In this document: positions 56,472-64,000 of the stretch, piece by piece
Layout: every line of letters starts with the position of its first letter
Numbering within the stretch: the stretch's first letter is position 1
Assembly (NCBI RefSeq): GCF_000203935.1
Contig: NC_008577.1
Span: 310,001 to 374,000 of the forward strand
Length of the DNA: 64,000 nucleotides
From: Shewanella sp. ANA-3
GTDB lineage: Bacteria > Pseudomonadota > Gammaproteobacteria > Enterobacterales > Shewanellaceae
Reading direction: 5' to 3'
The notes under the pieces: model-generated
What the model was told of the DNA's origin: nothing
Seen by the model: only the letters and a program-made list of their open reading frames with translations
The model's database searches: none
Program-made: the position numbers and the translations under genes

Positions 56472-58991
56472 TTAAATAACATTCCTTGTAGGTATCGAGA
56501 CCTTGTTGGTGGTTAAAACCTGACTGGTGGTCAAAATCAATGGCGAAAGTACAAAGGTAAACCCTATGCCGAGGGATAGGGTCAATCCAAAATAATGAAT
56601 AGCTTGGGTTTGGCTAAAGGCGAGTAAGCCAAAGGCCAATAGGGTCGAGCAGGCGGACATAAACACCGCCATCATCACTGCCTTGCCATGTTGCGCTGCA
56701 GAGGCAAAGAACAAACTGTAATCTATCCCAATCCCGAAGACTAAAATCAGCGCCAGCGCATGAAACAAGCTTAAGGGCGAGCCGGCTAAGCCTAAAATGG
56801 CCAAGGTGAGTAAGGCCGCCAGCGCGGGTACGGCGACCACTAGGGCGGCTCTTTTAACGCCAAAACTCAGGCTAAATAGCAAGAGGGCGATAACGAGCGC
56901 CAGCCCCAATAACTTGAGCGTAAGCAGGCGATAATGCCCCATCACAGTGGAGATATCCGCGACTTTATCAATAAGCTGCACCAGCGGATCCTCGACAAAG
57001 CGTGCCTTGAGGGCCGCAATATCTTCAATACCGCCGAGCAGCACTATGGTGCCGTGGCTATCGTTCCCTAGGTTGGCATTATCGGGGCTGGTTGCTGACT
57101 CTGTTGAGTGCCCAAGCGGCGCGAATCCCTGTGGTGCAAGCCAGAGTGGGGCTAGCTGTTTGCCTAGGCCCAGTTCGAAAAAATCCGTCGGGGTGATATA
57201 GCTATCCTTGGCGGCAAGGTAGGTGGCAGAAAGCTCAGGTGCTAGGCCGTCATCTAGGCCAATGCTGTTTAGCACTGTGGTTAATTGCGACTGGTAAATC
57301 TTGCTCTGTAATTGATACGCCGCATCCTGCTTTTGCTTGCTCGGCAGATAACGGCTGAGGCTGATATAGTTGCCCAGCTCTTGCTGTTTAATGGCGGCAT
57401 CGAGCTGCGGACTGAGGGCTTCGAGCCGTTGCAGTAAGGCTTCTTCGCTGGGGGCGCGCACCAATAAAAACTGGTTATCTGTGCCGCCACTGAGTAATTT
57501 TCTGAGTTTGTCTTCAGGCTCAGTCACACTCGCAGGGCTTTGCTGTAAATGGCGAATATCATCGTCGACGTTAAGCTTGCTGATCCCCAATAGGCAGACT
57601 CCCGCGAGCACTAAGGCAAACAGACTCAATCCCCATGGCGAGATCAGTTTATTGGAGAATCCGGTGAGTTTCGCAAGATAGGCCTGAGCAAGGTTTAGCG
57701 GACGCTCTCCCGAAGGTAACTTGCTGCCCGCCAATAATGGATAGGCGAGCACTAACGTCAGGTAGGCGCCGAGTAAACCCGAGGCGCAGAAAATCGCTAC
57801 TTGCTGCATGCCAGGAAACGGCGCTAAACCGATACCGACATAGGCTAAGGCACTGGTGATAAAGGCCAGTGACACTGTGGGGAAGATATAGGCCACGGTC
57901 GCCTGCGCGCTACGCTGATGATCGCTTAACCGCTCACAGTAAAAATGGAAGCTGTAGTCGATGGCAATCCCAATCAGGCTGGTGCCAAAGACGAGAGTGA
58001 GTAAATGTAGCTCCCCGAACACGCTTAAGGTAAAAGTCACCGCCAGCAGCAGGCCGCTGCCGATTGTCACCATCGCCAGCAAGAGTGGCATCACGGAGCG
58101 AAACGCTAGCCAAACCAATAACACTACGCCAAGCAAAGAGGCGAGACCGAGGACAGAGATTTCACTCTTCGCGGTATTGGTAGCCTCGATGGCATGGAAC
58201 AGCGCGCCCGCCTGTAACACTTTAATGCTGGGGTATTGCGCGCTGACGGCATTCAGTGCCTGAGTCAGTGCCGCTTGCTGGCGTAATTGCGCATTAGGGT
58301 TAAAGGCGCTTTCGGTGCCCTTTGCCATCACAATGGCGGCCACGCCTTCACTGCTATTAACACCTTGTTTGGTATCAACACTTTGTGGATGAGCAAGTAA
58401 AATCCCTTGGTTGGCGCTCAGCTTCGAACTAGGCGCAAGGGCGAGCAAATTGTCGGGGAACAACAGCAAAGGATCTTGGGTCAAGAGTTGGCTATTGGCA
58501 TAACTAAAGGCGTTGTAGAGCTGCTGAGTGGCTGAGGCAATTAAGTGCTCGAGGCCATTATGGCTTAAGGCTTCGGTTTGCTCAGGTGTGAGCAGTTTAA
58601 AGCGATAGGGCAAATAAAATTGCCCTAGGGCTTCACCCATTTGCAGATCGGCGCTGCGAATATCGGTAAAGGCGGTGTTTTGAGTCTTAAGCTGCTCCAT
58701 CAGGAGTGTGGCCGCCGCAATCGCCTGAGGTTCATCCTTGGCAATCAGGGCGAGATACACTTGATCGGCGAGTGTCGATTCCACTTGTTCGAGGGCGCGC
58801 GCCGTGAGTGCGTCCTGCTGAAGATGGGGCAACATGGCGAGAATATCGCTTTGTACCTTTGCCCCATTTTGCCACAGTTGCAGCGTCCACAGGCTCGCCG
58901 CCAGCATCAAACACAACCAAATAGCGAAGCGCCATTTAGTTGAGGTTTGCATCAGGCTGTGGCCAATACGCGTGGCAATCTTGGGCGCCAT
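56472..58991 (-). CDS. MMPL/RND-family lipid exporter
   Basis: An 839-residue protein with the MMPL layout: one N-terminal helix, a large periplasmic domain (about 50-290), five helices, a second periplasmic domain (about 460-660), then six helices. Helix segments LALILVFGIGIDYSLFFASAA and FGTSLIGIAIDYSFHFYCERLS carry the Gly-Ile-Asp-Tyr-Ser motif of RND proton relays. It probably exports the aryl polyene lipid from the inner membrane. It is 9 bases past the LolA-like gene. Confidence 0.93.
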   Translation of the reverse strand: MAPKIATRIGHSLMQTSTKWRFAIWLCLMLAASLWTLQLWQNGAKVQSDILAMLPHLQQDALTARALEQVESTLADQVYLALIAKDEPQAIAAATLLMEQLKTQNTAFTDIRSADLQMGEALGQFYLPYRFKLLTPEQTEALSHNGLEHLIASATQQLYNAFSYANSQLLTQDPLLLFPDNLLALAPSSKLSANQGILLAHPQSVDTKQGVNSSEGVAAIVMAKGTESAFNPNAQLRQQAALTQALNAVSAQYPSIKVLQAGALFHAIEATNTAKSEISVLGLASLLGVVLLVWLAFRSVMPLLLAMVTIGSGLLLAVTFTLSVFGELHLLTLVFGTSLIGIAIDYSFHFYCERLSDHQRSAQATVAYIFPTVSLAFITSALAYVGIGLAPFPGMQQVAIFCASGLLGAYLTLVLAYPLLAGSKLPSGERPLNLAQAYLAKLTGFSNKLISPWGLSLFALVLAGVCLLGISKLNVDDDIRHLQQSPASVTEPEDKLRKLLSGGTDNQFLLVRAPSEEALLQRLEALSPQLDAAIKQQELGNYISLSRYLPSKQKQDAAYQLQSKIYQSQLTTVLNSIGLDDGLAPELSATYLAAKDSYITPTDFFELGLGKQLAPLWLAPQGFAPLGHSTESATSPDNANLGNDSHGTIVLLGGIEDIAALKARFVEDPLVQLIDKVADISTVMGHYRLLTLKLLGLALVIALLLFSLSFGVKRAALVVAVPALAALLTLAILGLAGSPLSLFHALALILVFGIGIDYSLFFASAAQHGKAVMMAVFMSACSTLLAFGLLAFSQTQAIHYFGLTLSLGIGFTFVLSPLILTTSQVLTTNKVSIPTRNVI

Positions 58992-59000
58992 GTTTCTGCC

Positions 59001-59843
59001 TTACTCTCTTGGACCAGTGTCTTTAGGCGTTGTCTGGCTGATGGCATATTGGGCTAACTCAGCCTCACTCAGTGGACCTTGGCGCAGCTCGCTAAAATCG
59101 ATACGGGTGATATCCTGCGGACTCACACTCGGATTGGCGCTGAGTAGCACTAAGGCGTGTAGCATATCGCTGCCTTCGAGCACCATATGGGCGATGGCCT
59201 TCTTCATCAGCGGATCTTTAGGGGTTAATCCCAACTGCCAGTTTGCGCTGCCTGAACTTGAGGCTTTTTGTGGCGACTTGTCTTGCGCCAACGGTTCTTG
59301 GGCTAAAAAGTGCAGTTCGAAGTTTGCACTTAAACCCGAAATATCGCCGCCCAGCATGGCATTTACTAGACTCGGTAATAAATCCCCCATGGCCGCCGCG
59401 CTTGCCGCATTATCGGCTTGGCTGATTTGCACTCGCCCTTGGCTATCTTTTTGGATCAGTTGCTTATCCTTTAAGATCAGCAAAGATTCGAAGGGGCTAA
59501 GTTGTTGCCAGATAAGCCCTTGTGCCTTGTCGAACACAAACTGGCCTTGGCTCACTAGGGGCTTTTTCAGCACTTTAAGCTGGCGTGATTGCACAAAGTG
59601 GCCGCGAACCGTCTCGCCAAGATTGAGCTTTTGGCTGAGGGCGAGTAATGCGGCGTTATCTGCGCCTTGGGCAAATAGCGTTTGGTACTGGCTTGCCCCT
59701 GTGAGGTTTGAACCAGCTAGGTTGGTATCGGCGAGGCTCTGCGCCTGTACCGAGCCAAGCAGCAGTGTGCAGCTTAATAGTAGACTTTGGCAGAACCATT
59801 GCGCCCACTTAGCTCGTGGCCAATTTGTAAAGAGGGCAATCAT
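59001..59843 (-). CDS. LolA-like periplasmic lipid carrier
   Basis: A 280-residue protein with a signal peptide (SLLLSCTLLLGSVQA). The middle portion (LNLGETVRGHFVQSRQLKVLKKPLVSQGQFVFDKAQGLIWQ, in parts) matches the LolA-like fold that carries lipids through the periplasm. Longer than LolA (about 200). Start ATG lies in the thioesterase stop (ATGA). Shuttling the polyene lipid to the outer membrane is inferred. Confidence 0.86.
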   Translation of the reverse strand: MIALFTNWPRAKWAQWFCQSLLLSCTLLLGSVQAQSLADTNLAGSNLTGASQYQTLFAQGADNAALLALSQKLNLGETVRGHFVQSRQLKVLKKPLVSQGQFVFDKAQGLIWQQLSPFESLLILKDKQLIQKDSQGRVQISQADNAASAAAMGDLLPSLVNAMLGGDISGLSANFELHFLAQEPLAQDKSPQKASSSGSANWQLGLTPKDPLMKKAIAHMVLEGSDMLHALVLLSANPSVSPQDITRIDFSELRQGPLSEAELAQYAISQTTPKDTGPRE

Positions 59844-60274
59844 TCGCTATCCGCCTTTGCAAGCAGCGGGGCGATTTTGCTGCGGAATATCTCTGGCGTC
59901 ACAAAGCACATTTCTTGGCTCGTCATATCCACCGCCGCCTGAATGGTATAACCCTTAGTAATACGCTCACCGGTTGCCGTATCACGGATTTGATAATTGA
60001 TTTTTAGGCGATTTTCCCACTCGACTAACTCGGCGCGCACGGTAATGTGTTGCTCGAAGGTGCTGGCTTTAACGTATTTGATCTGCAAATCAATAATCGG
60101 CCAAGCGTAGTTCGAGGCCTGCATTTGGCGATAGTTGTAGTCTAACTCGTCGAGCAATTTGCAGCGGGCAATCTCGAAATAACGCAGGTAATTACCATGC
60201 CAAGTGATCCCCATCGAATCCACATCGTGGAAGGGGATCTGCATGTCCATTTCTATGCTGAGCAAGGCTTTCAT
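59840..60274 (-). CDS. YbgC-type acyl-CoA/ACP thioesterase
   Basis: A 144-residue hot-dog thioesterase. ATG 60274 overlaps the ammonia-lyase stop (ATGA) with GGAAG upstream, so an earlier GTG is unlikely. The signature FHDVDSMGITWHGNYLRYFE includes the catalytic Asp. It may edit or release acyl chains from ACP. Confidence 0.9.
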   Translation of the reverse strand: MKALLSIEMDMQIPFHDVDSMGITWHGNYLRYFEIARCKLLDELDYNYRQMQASNYAWPIIDLQIKYVKASTFEQHITVRAELVEWENRLKINYQIRDTATGERITKGYTIQAAVDMTSQEMCFVTPEIFRSKIAPLLAKADSE

Positions 60275-61836
60275 CGGCACACTTCCCATTCGCCCGCTTG
60301 GATTTTCGCTACGGTTTGGCGCAGTACGGCTTCGAGCGGTCTGTCTTCGACTAATGGCTCAAAATCGGCGCGCACTTGGGCGAGCGTGGTGGCCAGCGAT
60401 GGCGTCAGCGAAGCTTCGTCTAACTCGTTCTGTGTGATGCGCAGACCAATGCCTTGGGTCATGGCGAGCAGGGCAGCAGCGGCGACTTGTTCTGTCAGCT
60501 GCAACACGCGCATACAGTCACGGGCGGCGATAGTACCCATGCTGACTTTATCTTGGTTATGGCATTCGGTTGAGCGAGAGAACACGCTCGCAGGCATAGT
60601 GTGTTTGAGCGCCTCTGCGGTCCATGCCGAAACCCCGATCTGTACCGCCTTAAAGCCATGGTTGATGGCACGGCGCGCGCCAGTAGAACCCGAAAGGTTA
60701 GCGGGTAAACCGTTGTTAAACTTAGGATCCATCACTAGTGCCATTTGGCGGTCGATAAGATCGGCGATGTTGGCCACAGTGTTTTTTAAGGAATCCATCG
60801 CAAAGGCAATGTGTCCACCGTAAAAATGGCCGCCGTGGAGAATATGCTCGCCTTCACCATCGACTATGGGGTTGTCGTTGGCGCTGTTGACTTCGGTTTC
60901 GATAAATTGGCGCATAAAGGGCAGTGCATCCTGCAATACGCCAATGATGTGCGGCGCGCAGCGGATGGAATATCTGTCCTGCAATCTGTCGGAATTGCGC
61001 GGGTGAACATGGTGGTTCAAATCTTCCCTAATCCAGGTCGCGATTTGGTTTTGTCCCGGATGGGGTTTGGCGGCAAACAGAATATCGTCGAAATGGTTCG
61101 AGTTACCTTTGAGGGTTAACGATGCCATGGCGGTAATGCGGCTGGCTAAACGCGCTAAATATTGTGCGCGATCAAAGGCTAAACAGGCTAATGCCGTCAT
61201 CACTGCCGTGCCATTCATCAGGGCTAAACCTTCCTTGGGGCGCAGCACATGGGGCGTGATGTTCAGCTCACGGTAAACCTCTTGGGTGGCTCTGCGCTCG
61301 CCGTTATAAATCACTTCGCGCTCGCCAACTAGCGCGGCGGCCAAGTAAGACAGTGGCGTTAAGTCACCGCTGGCACCGACCGAACCTTCCTCTGGGATCA
61401 CCGGCACTATATTGAGATTAAGCAAGGTTTCGATGCGTTTTAATAACTCATAGGTTACGCCGGATTTACCGATGGCGAGTGAGTTTAAACGGCAAGCCAT
61501 CACGGCGCGCGCCTGCATCACGCTCAAGACTTCGCCGAGGCCACAGCCATGGAAGCGGGATAAGTGCAGTGGCAGCTCATGGACTAAGTCGAGACTCACG
61601 TTGACAGTGCAAGAGTCGCCATAGCCGGTGGTGACGCCGTAGACCACACCTTCTTCGTGTAGCAGGCTGTCGATAAAGCGGGCGCCCTTTTGGATATAAG
61701 CTTGGTAATCGGCATCATCACAGAGTTTGACTTTAGCACCCTTAGCAACGGCGACGACTTGCTCTAATGTGAGTAACTGACGGCCAAATTCGATTGGCTG
61801 CTCAGTGGTTGTCGTGTGAGTAACTGCGTGGCTCAT
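60271..61836 (-). CDS. MIO-type aromatic amino-acid ammonia-lyase
   Basis: A 521-residue enzyme. The Ala155-Ser156-Gly157 triad (SVGASGDLT) forms the MIO group, and Tyr66 (VYGVTTGYG) is the catalytic Tyr. Further matches are the NSANDNP and QDKVSMGT segments. It removes ammonia from His, Tyr or Phe to give an aryl-acrylic acid. The residue pair that sets substrate choice aligns as Phe95-His96 (SRFHGCGLGE). That is neither Ser-His (HAL), His-Leu (TAL) nor Phe-Leu (PAL). As the cluster is not a histidine-use operon, it probably makes a cinnamate or coumarate starter. Confidence 0.9.
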   Translation of the reverse strand: MSHAVTHTTTTEQPIEFGRQLLTLEQVVAVAKGAKVKLCDDADYQAYIQKGARFIDSLLHEEGVVYGVTTGYGDSCTVNVSLDLVHELPLHLSRFHGCGLGEVLSVMQARAVMACRLNSLAIGKSGVTYELLKRIETLLNLNIVPVIPEEGSVGASGDLTPLSYLAAALVGEREVIYNGERRATQEVYRELNITPHVLRPKEGLALMNGTAVMTALACLAFDRAQYLARLASRITAMASLTLKGNSNHFDDILFAAKPHPGQNQIATWIREDLNHHVHPRNSDRLQDRYSIRCAPHIIGVLQDALPFMRQFIETEVNSANDNPIVDGEGEHILHGGHFYGGHIAFAMDSLKNTVANIADLIDRQMALVMDPKFNNGLPANLSGSTGARRAINHGFKAVQIGVSAWTAEALKHTMPASVFSRSTECHNQDKVSMGTIAARDCMRVLQLTEQVAAAALLAMTQGIGLRITQNELDEASLTPSLATTLAQVRADFEPLVEDRPLEAVLRQTVAKIQAGEWEVCR

Positions 61837-63665
61837 AAATGCTCTGTCCTGTCTGTAGTGCGCTCCAGCTCCGGGAGTGCTGCTGTCGTTTGTGGGGCGG
61901 ATGTCGCGCGGTTAACCTTGCTATCGTCCCGCCAAAAATCAAAAAAGTTAAACCATTGCAAGGGCTCACGCCTTGCATAGTGTTCGAGGCGCTCGCTGTA
62001 GTTATGCACCGCCTGTTGTAGTCGTTCCATTCGCCCTGCACGCGGGCCCTTGAGGCTGTTGCTAAAGTGCTCCAAATGCACGCGATATCGCCCTTGTTCG
62101 CGCAGGCAAAACATCAGATACACAGGGCAATCCAAGAGGCCGGCTAGAATAAATGGCCCCTGCGGGAAGGCTGCCTCTTCACCCATAAATGGCGCATATA
62201 CCACGCGTCCTTGGGAGTGGGATGAGGTTCTATCGCCAGCAATTACTACTAGCTCACCGTCTTCAATCTTTTGCTGTAGCAGCATAGAGGTGGCGGGATT
62301 AAGCTCGGTTACTTGGATCAAATTCAGCGTGCTATCGGGGTTTAATTGCTTGAGGACATTATTAAAGTTTTCGGCATGGCTGGTTAACACCATGACATTC
62401 ACTTTGACCTTGCGCTGGTGGATTGAAATCGCGCGGCACAGTTCGAGATTACCCAAGTGGGAGACCAGCAGCACGGCACCTTTGCCACTTTCTAGCTGAT
62501 CGGCTAGCACCTGGCGGTCGGGAAAATCCACTTGGCTTAATTGAATACGGTCGCACCAGGCATCGATTCTATCGAGCGCCGCATTACCAAAGGCGAGAAA
62601 GTGGTTCAGGCTATCGCGCCAGCCAATGGGGCGATTCAATTGCGGATGTTGCGGCTCGAGGCGTTGCACGCGGCGCAGAAAATCCAACGAGGCCTCGCGG
62701 CTGACTTTGCCCGTCAGGAAGAAATAGCAAATTACCGGATACATAATGGCGCGGCACAACCAATGGCCGCCGAATCGGTAGCTTTCGACTAACAGTTTTA
62801 TGCCCCAATAACTACCGCGCTCCTTCATCCCTGACCAATGGGTTGATGCTTTATCGGGCTGGAGCGATTGCGCTTTCTGTTTACGGCGCAGCAGTTGTGG
62901 CAGGCGCTTTAACATGCCAAAAAATAACCGGGTGTGCAGCTTAGTGATGCGCACATTGTCGGCCACACCTTGGAAGTGGCTGACGCCGTTTTCGGGATAA
63001 ATGACCTTAGTGGGGTGAAACAGAATTTCCACCCCTTGCCAGTAGAGTTTGACTAGGATTTCGATATCAAAATCCATCCGCTCTGTGAGGGCGTGCTGGC
63101 TTAAGAGACGCTCGGTGGCGGCTAAGGGATACACCCTAAATCCGCACATAGAATCTTGAATATCAAAGCTTAAGGTTTCGACCCATACCCAAAAGTGGGT
63201 GAGGTAACGCCCATAAAGTCGCCCCTTGGGGACGGACTCGTCGTACTCTGGCTTGCCCGAGATCAGCGCATCCGGCTTGGCCTGAGCCTTGGTGAGCATG
63301 GCGGGGATATCGCTCAAATTATGCTGGCCATCGGCATCGATCTGTAGCGCATGGGTAAAGCCATCGCGATACGCACGGCGAAGCCCCGTCATCACAGCCG
63401 CACCCTTACCACGGTTGTAGGGGTGTTGCAGCAGGGTCACCCAGTCGTGTTGCTCCGCCAAGGATTGCAGCAGATAGCGGGTCTCATCGTTGCTGCCATC
63501 GTCTATCAAATAGCAGGGCAGATTGAGGGCGGATAGCTCGGCCAAGGTCTGGGCGATCGCGGCGCTATGATTATAATTGGGGATCACCAGTGCCAGCTTG
63601 ATTGGTGCCGTGCCCATTAAATCACTCGGCGGGACTAGCATTGTGTCGCTCATACCGTCGCTCAC
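61833..63665 (-). CDS. Fused glycosyltransferase-2 and lysophospholipid acyltransferase
   Basis: A 610-residue fusion. Residues 20-245 are GT2: LALVIPNYNHS, LIDDGSND, and the metal site DAD110-112 (QIDADGQHN). Residues 285-590 are an LpxL/HtrB-type acyltransferase: LLVSHLGNLELC with His403 and Glu408 (HX4E), and later AGDRTS and AFPQGPFILA. It can thus both glycosylate and acylate a lipid acceptor, likely joining the polyene to a lipid head. The stop overlaps the lyase start by four bases. The true start may be at 63665 or the Met at residue 5. Confidence 0.88.
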   Translation of the reverse strand: MSDGMSDTMLVPPSDLMGTAPIKLALVIPNYNHSAAIAQTLAELSALNLPCYLIDDGSNDETRYLLQSLAEQHDWVTLLQHPYNRGKGAAVMTGLRRAYRDGFTHALQIDADGQHNLSDIPAMLTKAQAKPDALISGKPEYDESVPKGRLYGRYLTHFWVWVETLSFDIQDSMCGFRVYPLAATERLLSQHALTERMDFDIEILVKLYWQGVEILFHPTKVIYPENGVSHFQGVADNVRITKLHTRLFFGMLKRLPQLLRRKQKAQSLQPDKASTHWSGMKERGSYWGIKLLVESYRFGGHWLCRAIMYPVICYFFLTGKVSREASLDFLRRVQRLEPQHPQLNRPIGWRDSLNHFLAFGNAALDRIDAWCDRIQLSQVDFPDRQVLADQLESGKGAVLLVSHLGNLELCRAISIHQRKVKVNVMVLTSHAENFNNVLKQLNPDSTLNLIQVTELNPATSMLLQQKIEDGELVVIAGDRTSSHSQGRVVYAPFMGEEAAFPQGPFILAGLLDCPVYLMFCLREQGRYRVHLEHFSNSLKGPRAGRMERLQQAVHNYSERLEHYARREPLQWFNFFDFWRDDSKVNRATSAPQTTAALPELERTTDRTEHL

Positions 63666-64000
63666 AGGGACGCTCCATCATCTTGCTGGCTAGCAAAGCT
63701 GATACGCCCTGAGGCATAGCGGTGGTCGCCATCGCTGTAGGCAAAGGTTAACTTCTCTTTGGCGGCATTATGGCTAATGGCTAAGGTGACTTCCTGCCCC
63801 GGCAGAATAAGCTGTTGAAACTTTAGCACTTCTAAATTAGCGACCGCAGCGTTGTACCCAAAATGCTCGCAACCTAAGCGCACGGCCCAATCGAGTTGGG
63901 TTACGCCGGGGAGCACGGCTTGCTCGGGAAAATGGCCGTTAAAATATTCGAGATCGGCGGCGACAAAGAGGCGCAGTTCAATACTTTCTGGGCCGATCTC
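63662..64000 (-). CDS. ApeI-like 3-hydroxyacyl-ACP dehydratase, cut by window end
   Basis: The C-terminal 112 residues of a hot-dog protein whose start lies beyond the window. YFNGHFPEQAVLPGVTQLDWAVRLG contains the FabZ/ApeI-type His and Asp, and the tail carries AKEKLTFAYSDGDHRYASGRI. It overlaps the glycosyltransferase start by four bases. More cluster genes, including ACPs and an acyl-acid ligase, should lie to the right. Confidence 0.85.
   Translation of the reverse strand, partial: EIGPESIELRLFVAADLEYFNGHFPEQAVLPGVTQLDWAVRLGCEHFGYNAAVANLEVLKFQQLILPGQEVTLAISHNAAKEKLTFAYSDGDHRYASGRISFASQQDDGASL

Noticed and set aside
60271-61836. Ammonia-lyase as the histidine degradation enzyme HutH
   Set aside because: No other hut genes are near; it lies in a polyene operon and its selectivity pair differs from the Ser-His of HutH.

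Overview
The window reads as a chromosome segment of a gammaproteobacterium, most probably Shewanella. This rests on recalled gene families and neighbourhoods (moa-mod, a glnA-typA-katG stretch, Fur-linked TonB receptors, DUF2986 and DUF2959 proteins), not on a search. I saw no tRNA, rRNA, CRISPR array, phage or intact insertion sequence. Genes are dense and on both strands, and many convergent pairs share a symmetric terminator hairpin.

Layout. 0-4.7 kb: molybdenum cofactor genes moaA(partial)-moaC-moaD-moaE followed by the molybdate ABC transporter modABC. 5-8.6 kb: PepSY protein, OmpR-type response regulator, sensor kinase, a pseudouridine synthase and a YqaE-like membrane peptide. 8.7-13.2 kb: a TonB receptor with a Fur-box-like site, a DUF2986 protein, and a cell-wall-hydrolase-like trio (M23 lipoprotein, unknown protein, CHAP protein). 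13.4-15.2 kb: a metallo-beta-lactamase-fold hydrolase divergent from a TetR regulator over a strong palindrome. 15.3-21.1 kb: a DcuB-type dicarboxylate carrier, a PrnB/IDO-like haem protein paired with a kynureninase-like PLP enzyme, and a DAACS symporter. 21.5-28.7 kb: a small lipoprotein, a second TonB receptor with a Fur-like site, glnA with a sigma-54 promoter candidate and an array of NtrC-like half-sites, and typA. 28.8-34.9 kb: AraC regulator divergent from an SDR-cupin-alcohol dehydrogenase operon, then katG. 34.9-46.6 kb: an Fe-S membrane protein, a 7TMR-DISM/GGDEF cyclase, envelope proteins, YihY, prolyl aminopeptidase, dtd, thioesterase, azoR, rhodanese, and an XRE-cupin regulator divergent from benE with two copies of a palindromic operator. 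46.2-49.7 kb: GNAT, a CatB-like acetyltransferase, and an AT-rich islet of three unknown genes, one of which is flanked by diverged direct repeats.

49.7-64 kb (running off the end): a long, tightly coupled minus-strand operon of the aryl-polyene/flexirubin/xanthomonadin type. It has an ammonia-lyase, two ketosynthases, a ketoreductase, two hot-dog dehydratases, a thioesterase, a fused glycosyltransferase-acyltransferase, an MMPL exporter, a LolA-like carrier, a DUF3261 lipoprotein and a flavoprotein with the signature of flavin-dependent halogenases. By family logic the lyase supplies an aryl acid starter, the type II fatty-acid-like enzymes extend it to a polyene, the acyltransferase/glycosyltransferase attach it to a lipid, and the MMPL/LolA/lipoprotein set moves it to the outer membrane. 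The halogenase-like enzyme and the unusual lyase selectivity pair are the most interesting features of the window.
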